A stretch of 52,331 bases of DNA from Rhodococcus sp. (in: high G+C Gram-positive bacteria) (GTDB taxonomy: Bacteria; Actinomycetota; Actinomycetes; Mycobacteriales; Mycobacteriaceae): contig NZ_JAHFVG010000041.1 of the NCBI RefSeq assembly GCF_023264675.1, positions 1 to 52,331 on the forward strand, in the 5' to 3' direction. Shown here one piece after another: positions 34,641 through 42,745 of the stretch. Numbering within the stretch: the first letter of the stretch is position 1; each line of letters starts with the position of its first letter. The notes beneath the pieces were generated by a model that had not been told where the DNA came from, did no database searches, and saw nothing but the letters and a program-made list of their open reading frames with translations. A program made the position numbers and the translations under genes.

Positions 34641-35962
34641 CGATCCAGCTTTCCTCGCGGCGTACGAGGAAGGTGCGCCAGTGCCGAGATGGATGTCGGC
34701 ATACTCGGTGTGGGGAGCGACCGACGCAGGGCACGCCGGATCTCGTTGAGCGACGGTGCATCTGCCCCGAGAACGACAGCGAGCGCGGGCACTTCCCCCG
34801 CCCGGGCGTCGGCAATCGCGACGCAGGCGGCGTCGAGAACGCCCGAGATCGCCAGAGCCGCAGCTTCGATGGGAGCGAGCTCGACGTTGAGTCCTGATCG
34901 AATCAGCGTCTCGACTTCGCGGCCGAACAGTGTGAGTCGGCGTCCCTCCAGCAATCCCCGGTCTCCCACCGTCATCCATCCGTCGGCCGGGCCACCCGTC
35001 ACACCGTCGGCGGTGAGGTAGCCGTCGAACAACATGTTGCTTCGCACGTACACGACGCCGTCGCGAATCTCGGCGTCGACACCGTCGAACAGGGTTCCGG
35101 CGGTCGGCTCGACGCCGCTGTCCCAGGAGACGAAACTCAACTCGGACGCACCGTAGAAATGGACGAGCGAGGCATTCGGCAGCACCTGCTGCAGCTGCTC
35201 ACGGCCTGACGCCGGCCACCGAGCGGCGCTGGAGAGCACTTCGCGGACACCGGGGAACGTGCCGCTCCCCGATCGGGCGATGTCCCAGGCGATCGTCGGA
35301 ACCGAATACAGATGAGTGGCACCGCTACCGAGAGCGTCGATCGCGGGACGCAGATCGATCGCGGCTCCCCGTGTGAGCCCGTGCACCGCGCCGTACAGAA
35401 AGTGAGTGTGGTCGAGGACGCCAGGGGTGGACACGCGATCGCCCGGCCGTACGTCGAAGCGCTCGTCGCTGCGATCGAACGTGCACGCCCATGAATCCTG
35501 ATCGCGGACGAACAGTTTCGGCTCGCCGCTGGTGCCCGAGGTGACGCCGACCAGAAGTTCCGAATCCCCGGTCGCGGTGGTGTGACCGCCATCGGCATCG
35601 AGTCGGCCTCGGGGATCGGCACACCCCAGGCGACGCAGCCGTCGATGTCGGCTCGCCGATGCGACCACGGCGTCGGGCTCGGCGATCTCGATCACCCGGG
35701 CATACTGCTCGGGCAGCAGGTGACGATGCAGCAGCACCACCGAGACCCCCGAGAGCATCGCCGCCGCGACGGACACGAGCGAACCCACATCGGAGGTCGG
35801 CAGCACAGCGATGCGCCGCATCCCGCGCATACCCGCGGCCGAACGCTCGACCCGAGACCAGAAGTGCGAGTACGACACCGATTCCCGACGGTCGATCACA
35901 GCGATCGAGTCGGGGGCATCCCGAACCCGACGGGCGATCCGATCGGCCGACAGCTCAGTCAT
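34559..35962 (-). CDS. ANL-superfamily acyl-CoA ligase, last gene of the biotin-transport operon
   Basis: 467-aa adenylate-forming ligase. The P-loop is LLVGVTSGTSGEPKLF, the A5 motif HFYGASELSFV, the A7 motif TVGDRGLLEGRRLTLFGR and the A10 motif LPRTPRGKLDRQAL with the catalytic Lys. It therefore has the residues for acyl-adenylate plus thioester formation. It resembles O-succinylbenzoate/medium-chain acyl ligases and is a paralogue of the 374-aa ligase at 38419. ATG 35962 has GGGGAG 6 nt upstream and overlaps ecfT by 8 nt. The 3' end overlaps the convergent thioesterase by 82 nt. Its substrate is unknown; biotin control of the operon hints at a biotin-related acid. Confidence 0.85.
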   Translation of the reverse strand: MTELSADRIARRVRDAPDSIAVIDRRESVSYSHFWSRVERSAAGMRGMRRIAVLPTSDVGSLVSVAAAMLSGVSVVLLHRHLLPEQYARVIEIAEPDAVVASASRHRRLRRLGCADPRGRLDADGGHTTATGDSELLVGVTSGTSGEPKLFVRDQDSWACTFDRSDERFDVRPGDRVSTPGVLDHTHFLYGAVHGLTRGAAIDLRPAIDALGSGATHLYSVPTIAWDIARSGSGTFPGVREVLSSAARWPASGREQLQQVLPNASLVHFYGASELSFVSWDSGVEPTAGTLFDGVDAEIRDGVVYVRSNMLFDGYLTADGVTGGPADGWMTVGDRGLLEGRRLTLFGREVETLIRSGLNVELAPIEAAALAISGVLDAACVAIADARAGEVPALAVVLGADAPSLNEIRRALRRSLPTPSMPTSISALAHLPRTPRGKLDRQALGATFATERTAPSTTNHSVRAPSS

Positions 35963-36557
35963 CGTCGACTCCCCGCGCGACGAGCGCATCACCGAGCGCA
36001 TCGGCCGTGCGGAGTGCGCGAACGATGACCGGGGTCACGAGTGCGGTCATCGACCACTGCAACCCTCGGGCTTTCCGCGCTTCGGATACCTCGTGCACGA
36101 TGGTCGCCAGGATGGGGATGCACCGGATCGCCAGAGCGAGCATGAGCCCGATCCGCTCCGGGTCGACGCCGATCCGGCGGGTCGGGCCGAGCGCACGAGT
36201 GACGGTGTCGAGCATGGCGGTGACGCGGGTGGTCAACGTGACGAGCGCGGCGAGCGCCACGGAGATCAACAGCACGCCGCACACCACCACCGCACGCTGC
36301 CAGGTGGTGATGAACACCTGGAAGACACCGATGATCAGGAGCATCCACAGCACCGGGCGTAGTTGCGCCAGAGCAGTTTTCAGCGGAATCCCAGCGACTC
36401 CGAAGAGGGCCGCGACCACGAGGGCAACTACTCCCACTTCGACGGGAGTTCTGACGAAGATGGTCGCGGACACGATCGCGACGATCAGCAACAGCAGTTT
36501 CAGACCTGCGGGCATCCGGTGGAGAAGGGAGGTGCCGGGGCGGTACAGCCCGATCAC
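35955..36557 (-). CDS. ECF transporter transmembrane T component (BioN-like)
   Basis: 200-aa membrane protein (EcfT/CbiQ family) that couples ATPase to substrate-binding subunit. It has four to five hydrophobic segments beginning LLLLIVAIVSATIFV. The coupling-helix motifs EARKARGLQW and LVARGV carry the two conserved Ala-Arg-Gly signatures. GTG 36557 has CGGAG 7 nt upstream. With the adjacent ATPase and BioY it makes a complete biotin transporter, BioMNY. The gap to the ATPase gene is filled by a 21-codon mini-ORF whose stop overlaps this start (GTGA). Confidence 0.88.
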   Translation of the reverse strand: MIGLYRPGTSLLHRMPAGLKLLLLIVAIVSATIFVRTPVEVGVVALVVAALFGVAGIPLKTALAQLRPVLWMLLIIGVFQVFITTWQRAVVVCGVLLISVALAALVTLTTRVTAMLDTVTRALGPTRRIGVDPERIGLMLALAIRCIPILATIVHEVSEARKARGLQWSMTALVTPVIVRALRTADALGDALVARGVDDD

Positions 36558-36619
36558 AGCGCGACTCCGGAGACAGGCAAGACCACGACGATGGCCCCGG
36601 GAGAATCGAGCCCGATCAC
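36554..36619 (-). CDS. 21-codon mini-ORF coupling the ECF ATPase and EcfT genes
   Basis: This frame starts at GTG 36619, overlapping the ATPase stop by GTGA. It ends in TGA at 36554, overlapping the ecfT start by GTGA. The peptide is MIGLDSPGAIVVVLPVSGVA plus Leu; its first residues (MIGLDSPG) echo those of EcfT (MIGLYRPG). The boundaries share a 13-nt direct repeat, AGCCCGATCACAG on the plus strand, at 36547-36559 and 36609-36621. It may be a coupling leader peptide or a relic of a partial duplication of the ecfT start. Expression is unproven. Confidence 0.35.
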   Translation of the reverse strand: MIGLDSPGAIVVVLPVSGVAL

Positions 36620-37296
36620 AGGACGAGCTCGCGGTAGGCGGGCACGGCGTCGTCGGGAGTGCCGTCGAACGCCACGACGCCCTCGTCGATGACAACGACG
36701 CGTTCGAAGCTCTCCAGCAATGTCAGCTGATGCGTCACGACGATCACCTGCTGGTCCAGCGAATCGAGCGCTTCGGCGACGACCCGCGCATTGCGGAGGT
36801 CGAGGAGCGTCGTCGGCTCGTCGGCGATGACCACTTCGGGGCGCCGGATCAGCACTGCTCCGATGGCCAGGAGTTGCTTCTGCCCACCGGAGAGCAGGTG
36901 AGAGGGGTGCTCGGCGTGTCCGTCGAGCCGAAAACGCACCAGGATTTCCTGGACGCGTTCGGCGATCTGCGCCTTGTCCAACCCTGATCTGCGCAGCGAG
37001 AACGCAAGATCCTCGGCGACGGTCGGCATCACGATCTGGGTGTCGGGGTCGGTGAAGACGAAGCCGACCTTCTTGCGGACCAGCGCGCCCTTCTTCGAGG
37101 CGTTGACACCGTCGACCGTCACGGTTCCCGAGGTGGGTGTGAGCAGTCCGTTGATCGTCCTCGCCAACGTCGATTTTCCGGAACCGTTGGAGCCGATGAT
37201 TCCGACCCGCCGCTCGGTTATCCGTAGGTCGATGCCTCGCAGCACTTCGCGTTCACCGAACGCATGTCGCACCGATTCGAACACGATCTCACTCAC
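36616..37296 (-). CDS. ECF transporter ATPase (BioM-like)
   Basis: 226-aa ABC ATPase powering biotin uptake. The Walker A is GSNGSGKST (residues 35-43), the signature LSGGQKQLLAIG, the Walker B EVVIADEP followed by TTLLD, and the H-loop VVTHQL. All catalytic residues are intact. A single ATPase gene next to ecfT and bioY is the usual biotin-dedicated group I ECF arrangement. The start at GTG 37296 overlaps the thiolase stop by GTGA, with GGAG about 8 nt upstream. A GTG one codon earlier is possible. Confidence 0.9.
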   Translation of the reverse strand: MSEIVFESVRHAFGEREVLRGIDLRITERRVGIIGSNGSGKSTLARTINGLLTPTSGTVTVDGVNASKKGALVRKKVGFVFTDPDTQIVMPTVAEDLAFSLRRSGLDKAQIAERVQEILVRFRLDGHAEHPSHLLSGGQKQLLAIGAVLIRRPEVVIADEPTTLLDLRNARVVAEALDSLDQQVIVVTHQLTLLESFERVVVIDEGVVAFDGTPDDAVPAYRELVL

Positions 37297-38426
37297 CACG
37301 CACGCTCCACGATCATTGCAATTCCCTGCCCGCCGCCGATGGCACATGACGCGAGGCCCAATTCGGGTCCACCGTCGATGAGCATCTGAGCAGCCAAGCG
37401 CACCAACAGTATTGCTCCGGACGCTCCCCACGGATGCCCCATCGCGATCGCGCCTCCCTGCGGGCACAGCACGCTCTCGTCGATACCGAGTTCGTCGGAC
37501 ACCGCGAGGACGACGGAGGCGAACGCTTCGGTGATCTCGACGATGCCGATGTCCGGCAGACCGACGCCGGTGCGCCGCAGAACCTTCTCGATGGCAGGCA
37601 CCGGTCCGAGTCCGGGCAGCGCCGGATCGGACCCGGCGACAGCGCAGCCGAGCACTCGGAGCGCGGGGAGCTCCTTTGCCCGTGACTCCGTCGTCACCGC
37701 GAGTACGGCCGCACCGTCGGAGATCCCGCAGGAGTTACCCGCGGTCGCCGTGCCGTCGGCGGTGAAGCTCGGCCGCAGGCGAGCGAGCCGCTGCACCGTC
37801 ATGTTCGGCCGAATGCGCTGATCGCGCTCGACGCCGCCGATGGGAACGATTTCGTTGCCGAAGTCGTGAGCCGCTGCCAGCGAATGGGACCGCGCCGCGT
37901 AGGCATCCTGGCGTTCCCGCGAGATCCCCCGAGCTCGCGCCAGGTCGTCGGCGGCCACGCCCATGTCCGGGTCGGGAAAGCTGTTCGGCGCGAACGGGGC
38001 TCGCGTGTAACGCACTGGGTCGCCGCCGTCGGCCGGTGGCCAGAACCGCCAGGGTGCTGTGCTGGCGGATTCGACGCCGCCGGCGAGAATGAGATGATCG
38101 TCGCCGCTCCGCACACGCATCGACGCCTGCATGACGGCATCGAGCCCGGATCCACATTGACGATCGACCGTCACCCCTGGCACGTGGACGCCCAGCCCCG
38201 CCGCCAACGCTGCGACACGCGCCGGATCACCGCCGGGACCGAGACAGTTGCCGAGAACTACATCGTCGACGTCGTCGCTACACCCCGACTCACGCAGTGA
38301 ATCCGCGGCCGCGCGCAGAACCGGAGCTGCCAGCTCTGTCGTCGTCGATCTCGCGAATCCGTGGCCCGCATTGCCGATCGGAGTACGCCACGGCGCAACC
38401 AGCACTGGGGCATTGCTGCTAGTCAT
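37293..38426 (-). CDS. Thiolase-family acyltransferase with atypical active site, within biotin-transport operon
   Basis: 377-aa thiolase fold. Conserved elements are VDRQCGSGLDAV (nucleophile Cys91), AMGHPWGASGA (His331) and SCAIGGGQG (second Cys361). The nearly invariant NEAF motif is ITEAFA here, so the oxyanion-hole Asn is replaced by Thr299, and AGNASG is AGNSCG. It may degrade a 3-oxoacyl-CoA or condense two acyl-CoAs, or the changed site may accept a different acyl group. It overlaps the preceding ligase gene by 8 nt and the ATPase gene by 4 nt, so it is firmly inside the biotin operon. A ligase + thiolase without dehydrogenase or hydratase is an incomplete beta-oxidation set. Confidence 0.87.
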   Translation of the reverse strand: MTSSNAPVLVAPWRTPIGNAGHGFARSTTTELAAPVLRAAADSLRESGCSDDVDDVVLGNCLGPGGDPARVAALAAGLGVHVPGVTVDRQCGSGLDAVMQASMRVRSGDDHLILAGGVESASTAPWRFWPPADGGDPVRYTRAPFAPNSFPDPDMGVAADDLARARGISRERQDAYAARSHSLAAAHDFGNEIVPIGGVERDQRIRPNMTVQRLARLRPSFTADGTATAGNSCGISDGAAVLAVTTESRAKELPALRVLGCAVAGSDPALPGLGPVPAIEKVLRRTGVGLPDIGIVEITEAFASVVLAVSDELGIDESVLCPQGGAIAMGHPWGASGAILLVRLAAQMLIDGGPELGLASCAIGGGQGIAMIVERAW

Positions 38427-39543
38427 GGACCGAGTCTTTCACTCGCCCGCGAGCAATCTTCCCGCTGCCCGTGCGCGGGAGTTCGTCCACGACCGTCCAG
38501 CGCCGAGGAACCGCCTCTTTGGCCAGCCCGCGGCGTGCATGCGCCTTGATCGCAGCCAACTCCGCGCCTGCCTCCAGTTCGAGCACCGCCGTCACGGTCT
38601 CCCCCAGCACCGAATGCGGAGTTCCGATCACGGCGGCTCCGCGGACACCGGGACACGCCTCGAGAATTCTCTCGACATCCTCGGCAACGACGGTGGTGCC
38701 GCCGACATTCACCGCGGCACTGCCCCGGCCGAACACCACCAGCTCGCGTCCCGGACGCAGCTCGGCCAGATCCCCGACACTCACCCAGTGCTCAGCGCCC
38801 AGGACGGCGTAGGGCGATCGCACCCACAGCGCACCGTCGCGAATCTCGGCGTCGATGTCGTCGAGCAGTCGCAGCGGCTGAGCGCCCCGGCGCATCGCCA
38901 CGAGCGACAACTCGGCTGCGCCGTAGTACTCGACGATGTCGATGCCGCGGAGTCGCTCCTCGGCTCCGCTGTCCAGCGCGGTGCCTGCGACGACGGCCAC
39001 CCGCAGGTGCGGCGCTCGCTCCACCAGTGCACGCAGCACCGCGGGCACGGCATGGGCGACCGTGGCGGTCTCCTCGTCATCGGTGACGCAGGCTCCGAGA
39101 GTCAACGCATGGACAGCGCCGAACAGGTGCATCGTCGCGTGCAGCGGACCGGTGACAAGCACACGATCCCGAGCGGCGATCTGCGTGACGGCAGTGAATT
39201 CGGCGAAGCTGTCCGTCCACGACGGCCAGGTGCGTGCCAGCGGCCTCGGTCTACCGGTGGAGCCGGACGTGGCGACGAGCAGTCCGGCACCACCGGGGAC
39301 GTCTCCCCGTTCGGGCCGGGCAGCGGGGTCCTCGACACGCACCGGGACTCCCTGCCGAGCCGCGGCGAGGACGCACACCAGCGCTTCGGGAACGGGCAGC
39401 GACGAGGCGTCGTGAAGAAGGGCACTGTGAATCGGGGCGCTTGGCCATTGCTCGACTTCGCGTTCGACGTCCGCGTAGGTCAGGACGCTCCCCTGCCAGT
39501 CGATCGCGGGCTGCGAACCCGATCCGCCGAGCAGTGGTGTCAC
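38419..39543 (-). CDS. Short ANL-superfamily acyl-CoA ligase, second gene of the biotin-transport operon
   Basis: 374-aa adenylate-forming enzyme, short for the family (usually 450-550), with a reduced N-terminal region. Motifs present are LLVATSGSTGRPRPLART, YYGAAELSLV, VSVGDLAEL and LPRTGSGKIARGRVKD with the A10 Lys. In the P-loop the usual Lys after the Pro is Arg. It shares the AELS and DAEIRDG segments with the 467-aa ligase at the end of the operon. Its ATG overlaps the bioY stop (ATGA), so expression follows bioY directly. A carboxylic acid imported or salvaged with biotin is a possible substrate (inference). Confidence 0.85.
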   Translation of the reverse strand: MTPLLGGSGSQPAIDWQGSVLTYADVEREVEQWPSAPIHSALLHDASSLPVPEALVCVLAAARQGVPVRVEDPAARPERGDVPGGAGLLVATSGSTGRPRPLARTWPSWTDSFAEFTAVTQIAARDRVLVTGPLHATMHLFGAVHALTLGACVTDDEETATVAHAVPAVLRALVERAPHLRVAVVAGTALDSGAEERLRGIDIVEYYGAAELSLVAMRRGAQPLRLLDDIDAEIRDGALWVRSPYAVLGAEHWVSVGDLAELRPGRELVVFGRGSAAVNVGGTTVVAEDVERILEACPGVRGAAVIGTPHSVLGETVTAVLELEAGAELAAIKAHARRGLAKEAVPRRWTVVDELPRTGSGKIARGRVKDSVHD

Positions 39544-40139
39544 CGGGCCATGAGGCCGGGGTATGCCCTGTGGACCGATTTGGCGACGACGGTGGCGATG
39601 ACGACCTTGATCAAGTCACCGGGAACGAAAGCGAAGTTGGTGGAGATGGCGGCCCACATCGACAGGTCGGTGCGCAGGAGCAGGCCGATGGTCCCGAAGA
39701 CGTATACGACGACGATGCCGCCCAGAATGTTGATCAGCAGACCGAGCACTACCGAGTACTTCGGGAGGATACGTGCGGTGAGCAGACCGATGACGAAGGC
39801 GGCGGGAATCCAGCCGATCAAGTAGCCGGCACTCGGCCCGGCCAATGCGGTCAGTCCGGTTCGTCCGCCCGACAGCAGCGGCAGTCCGATCAGCGTCAAG
39901 GCAATGAAGACCACCACGGCGGCGGTGCCTTTGCGGGCGCCGAGGATCGCCCCGGCAAGCATGACGCCCAGGGTCTGCAGCGTGATCGGCACGCCGCTGA
40001 ACCCGACGGTGATCGCCCCCGGGAGCCCGAGGGCAGCGAGCAGCGCGGCGAACACCGCGATCTGCGCCATGTCACGAGCCGAGATGCCCAGCTTCGAACC
40101 TGACATCGTTGACTCCCGTGCGCCGCCGAGCTCCGTCAT
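39540..40139 (-). CDS. bioY: Biotin ECF transporter substrate-binding protein BioY
   Basis: 199-aa S component with six hydrophobic helices. Family-specific segments are GAITVGFSGVPITLQTLGVMLAGA (helix 1 to 2 junction), LTALAGPSAGYLIGWIPAAF and the C-terminal FVPGDLIKVVIATVVA. BioY binds biotin with nanomolar affinity and works with BioM and BioN, both encoded downstream. ATG 40139 has AGGAG 5 nt upstream. A BioQ-like palindrome sits 22-38 nt upstream, so biotin-responsive repression is expected. It is the first of six clearly recognised genes plus one mini-ORF, nearly all overlapping. Confidence 0.93.
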   Translation of the reverse strand: MTELGGARESTMSGSKLGISARDMAQIAVFAALLAALGLPGAITVGFSGVPITLQTLGVMLAGAILGARKGTAAVVVFIALTLIGLPLLSGGRTGLTALAGPSAGYLIGWIPAAFVIGLLTARILPKYSVVLGLLINILGGIVVVYVFGTIGLLLRTDLSMWAAISTNFAFVPGDLIKVVIATVVAKSVHRAYPGLMAR

Positions 40140-40160
40140 GACCACTCCTGTGTAATCCAA

Positions 40161-40177
40161 CTTGAACAGCGTTCAAG
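40161..40177. promoter_or_regulatory. BioQ-like operator in front of bioY
   Basis: CTTGAACAGCGTTCAAG is a perfect palindrome with 7-bp arms and a 3-bp centre. Its core TGAAC-N3-GTTCA fits the BioQ box described for corynebacteria and mycobacteria (TGAAC-N3-GTTAC in C. glutamicum). It lies 22-38 nt upstream of bioY, where it would block the promoter. BioQ itself is not in this window. Control of the whole operon by biotin status is inferred. Confidence 0.7.
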
Positions 40178-40211
40178 GTAGCAGGTCGGAGCGACGCGGC
40201 GCAGCTCAGGG

Positions 40212-41915
40212 CTACCGGGGGTCGATAGCGAACCGTGCAAGCTCCGTGCTGACGACCTCGGGCCTGCCGTTGTTCTGGCGCTGGGCGGCGGTCAACACGT
40301 CGAGGTGGTTGTACCCCTGCACGATGATCGGGTGATCGCCTGCATGACCCGACGGCGGGAGTTTGATCCCGCCGGTACCTTGCAGCGTCAAGATCGGATT
40401 TCGATCGACGCCGTCGCGGTGCAGCCGGTGCTCTCGGATTGCCGTGGAACTCGACTGCGTCAGATCGACGGTCAGCTTGGTGGGGAAATACCACTCGGTG
40501 AAGTCGAGGGGTGGTTCGGCGAGGCTGCGTGCCAGCTGCGCGATCGAGGTGACCTCGCTGCTCGGGTCGGTGTAGCGCGCCGTCTGTTCGGAGTTGTCGA
40601 GCTGGTCGTAGTCGTTCCAGGTGTAGACGACACCGGGATCGCCGTAGACCGCGGGCGCAGCCTTGCGCGCATCACCGAGAGCACTACCGATCACCGGGAG
40701 CTTCTCCATTCCCGGCAGCGTGGGAAAAGCTTTGTCCACCAACGGTTGTGCGCCGATGAACCCCACACTCGACTGCAGGAAGCCGAAGGGCTGCGAGTTG
40801 TCGTCGAGCAAGGCACCGAGCACCGCGTCGTTCGTGGCATACAGCGTGCGGACCGACGGCTGACCGCTCGCCGCCATCAGCGCATCCTTCGACAGCAACA
40901 CCCGCAGAGTCGCATCGATGTTGAGATTGTTCGGCAGGACATCGACCAGATCGTTGACACCGTCAGGATTGATCTCGGCCGCAACACCGGCCATGGCCAG
41001 CAGATTCGTGGTTTCGGGGTTGATGACGGCCGGAAGTCGCAACACCGGCAGAGTCGTGTCCAGTTGCCCCGCCAGCCCGGCCACCGGATCGGCAACGGCA
41101 ACAGGGAGATCGGGGTCGGGAATTCCCTCGATCAACGGCGGCGTACCGGCTTTGACGACGGTGTCGAGAGCGAAATAGCCACCGCACTGGTTGTATCCGG
41201 CGTCGTCGAGTGTGTCGGGGTTACCGTCGAAGTCCCACTCCGCGAAGTAGCCGGTGATGAATCCACCCAACGAGTGGCCCCCGCACAGCACCTTCTCCCG
41301 GCGCATCTGTTGGTCCGGTAGCTCGAGCCTCAGGACGTCGTACTCGTCACGGAGTGTCTGTTCGATTCCTTGATCCGAGAGCCACGCCGTCGCGTCACCG
41401 TCGGCGAACCCCGCGAAGGTGCGACCGCCGACTTCGGCTCCCCCGTAGTAGTAGTCGGTGGCGAGCTTCAGGTCGGAGCGCGCAAGGGCTTCCTGGGTTC
41501 CGGTGTGGTCTTCCAGGCAATTGGATCTACGGTCCAGTGCCCAGAACTCGATGTGCGCGCCCCGTGCCGCAGCCGAGGACACCGTGTTGCGCGCGACGGA
41601 GTCGAAAGCCCCCGCACCTTCGAAAATACCGGGCTGTGCCACCAGGATTCGGTCCGCCGCAGCGGAATCCGTTGGACCGTCCATCGATCTCCACCGCAGG
41701 TAGGAAAGGTAGTCGCACGCGGCCGGATGGGGAAGGGAGCCTGCGGGCAGGGGCGCGAAGACCGAGACAACCGACGCCGCCACATCGGTGACCGGCGAAC
41801 TCGACACCACCGAATCCTCGGTGCGCGTCTGCTGGGCTGCTGCCGGAACGCTGCCGACGAGCAGCACGGCTACCGCCCCGAGTACCACTGAAATCGACCG
41901 TCGAGTTGCACGCAT
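40212..41915 (-). CDS. Secreted alpha/beta hydrolase (esterase/lipase-like)
   Basis: 567-aa exported protein with signal peptide MRATRRSISVVLGAVAVLLV through about residue 28 (VPAAAQ). The nucleophile elbow is CGGHSLGGFITGYF, and the N-half contains RILVAQPGIFEGAGAFD and FWALDRRSNCLEDHTG, as in large actinobacterial secreted hydrolases. A His near the C-terminus (VQGYNHLDVLTAAQ) is a good catalytic candidate. Substrate unknown. ATG 41915 follows GGGGG at 8 nt. It ends 72 nt before bioY on the same strand, and the BioQ-like box lies before bioY, so I treat it as separate. Confidence 0.8.
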   Translation of the reverse strand: MRATRRSISVVLGAVAVLLVGSVPAAAQQTRTEDSVVSSSPVTDVAASVVSVFAPLPAGSLPHPAACDYLSYLRWRSMDGPTDSAAADRILVAQPGIFEGAGAFDSVARNTVSSAAARGAHIEFWALDRRSNCLEDHTGTQEALARSDLKLATDYYYGGAEVGGRTFAGFADGDATAWLSDQGIEQTLRDEYDVLRLELPDQQMRREKVLCGGHSLGGFITGYFAEWDFDGNPDTLDDAGYNQCGGYFALDTVVKAGTPPLIEGIPDPDLPVAVADPVAGLAGQLDTTLPVLRLPAVINPETTNLLAMAGVAAEINPDGVNDLVDVLPNNLNIDATLRVLLSKDALMAASGQPSVRTLYATNDAVLGALLDDNSQPFGFLQSSVGFIGAQPLVDKAFPTLPGMEKLPVIGSALGDARKAAPAVYGDPGVVYTWNDYDQLDNSEQTARYTDPSSEVTSIAQLARSLAEPPLDFTEWYFPTKLTVDLTQSSSTAIREHRLHRDGVDRNPILTLQGTGGIKLPPSGHAGDHPIIVQGYNHLDVLTAAQRQNNGRPEVVSTELARFAIDPR

Positions 41916-42014
41916 GTCACTGACCCCCGGAAACAACGAGCTCCGCCCCTGAACGAACGACACTGTAGGACAACCGACCGACATCCCGAGGCAGAACGCC
42001 GATACGGTGGTGCC

Positions 42015-42506
42015 ATGACGCGAACCCTGGTTCTCATGCGGCACGGCAAGTCCGGCTATCCCGAGGGCACACCCGATCACGATCGGCCCCTCGCCGAGCG
42101 AGGTCAGCGCGAAGCCGCACTCGCCGGGCAGTGGATCTCCGCGACCATCAGCACCGTCGATGCCGTGATCTGCTCGACAGCGACGCGAACACGCGAAACG
42201 CTGGTAGCCACCGGGATCGACGCCGACGTTCGGTTCGAACACCGAATCTACGGCGGGTCGCCGGAGGAGATCATCGAGGAGGTCGGGCTGACCGACGACG
42301 CGGTATCGACATTGCTGGTGGTCGGTCACGCACCGGGAATCCCGTTCACCGCTGTCGATCTCGCCGCGAACGCCGACTCCGAATCAGTCGTCGAGATCGG
42401 CAGGAGATTTCCGACGTCGGCGATCGCCGTGGTGACGTTCGACGGACCGTGGGCATCGCTTCGCCCGGGAACTGCATCCCTGACGCAGTTCCACGTCGCC
42501 CGCTAG
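42015..42506 (+). CDS. SixA-like histidine phosphatase
   Basis: 163-aa phosphohistidine/phosphoester phosphatase of the branch-2 SixA group. The RHG motif is TLVLMRHGKSGYP (catalytic His11), DHDRPLAERGQREA follows, and the second catalytic His is LVVGHAPGIP. Length and the GKSxxP context fit SixA rather than phosphoglycerate mutase. In enterics SixA removes phosphate from His-phosphorylated carriers; the target here is unknown. It is a single gene, divergent from the secreted hydrolase and convergent with the small membrane protein downstream. Confidence 0.85.
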   Translation: MTRTLVLMRHGKSGYPEGTPDHDRPLAERGQREAALAGQWISATISTVDAVICSTATRTRETLVATGIDADVRFEHRIYGGSPEEIIEEVGLTDDAVSTLLVVGHAPGIPFTAVDLAANADSESVVEIGRRFPTSAIAVVTFDGPWASLRPGTASLTQFHVAR

Positions 42507-42511
42507 AGGGC

Positions 42512-42715
42512 TCAGCTGCGCATCTTGGCGACGACGAATCCGACGACGCCGAGTGCGATCAACAGCAGCAGGGCTGTGCCGAAGCCTGCGAGCCACCACA
42601 CCACGGCGAAGACGACGAGCGCCGGGGCGGCGGCAACGAGGGCGATTGCCGGGCTCTCGCGCACCGTTTCGAGCGCTGACTGTGCACGAACTCTGTCGAT
42701 CTTCTTGCCTGCCAT
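42512..42715 (-). CDS. Small membrane protein of unknown function
   Basis: 67-aa protein with a short basic N-terminus (MAGKKIDRVRAQSALETVRESP) and two hydrophobic helices (IALVAAAPALVVFAVVWWLAGF and ALLLLIALGVVGFVVAKM). No family recognised beyond small actinobacterial membrane proteins. It lies between convergent sixA and the XRE gene on its own strand, 30 nt after the XRE stop, so it may be co-transcribed with that regulator. Confidence 0.7.
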   Translation of the reverse strand: MAGKKIDRVRAQSALETVRESPAIALVAAAPALVVFAVVWWLAGFGTALLLLIALGVVGFVVAKMRS

Positions 42716-42745
42716 GCGAGCCCCTTACGAGGAATCCGTTTTGTC

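Noticed and set aside
40161..40177. LexA box
   Set aside because: The spacing is 3 nt rather than 4 and the outer bases do not fit TCGAAC/GTTCGA; position before bioY favours BioQ.
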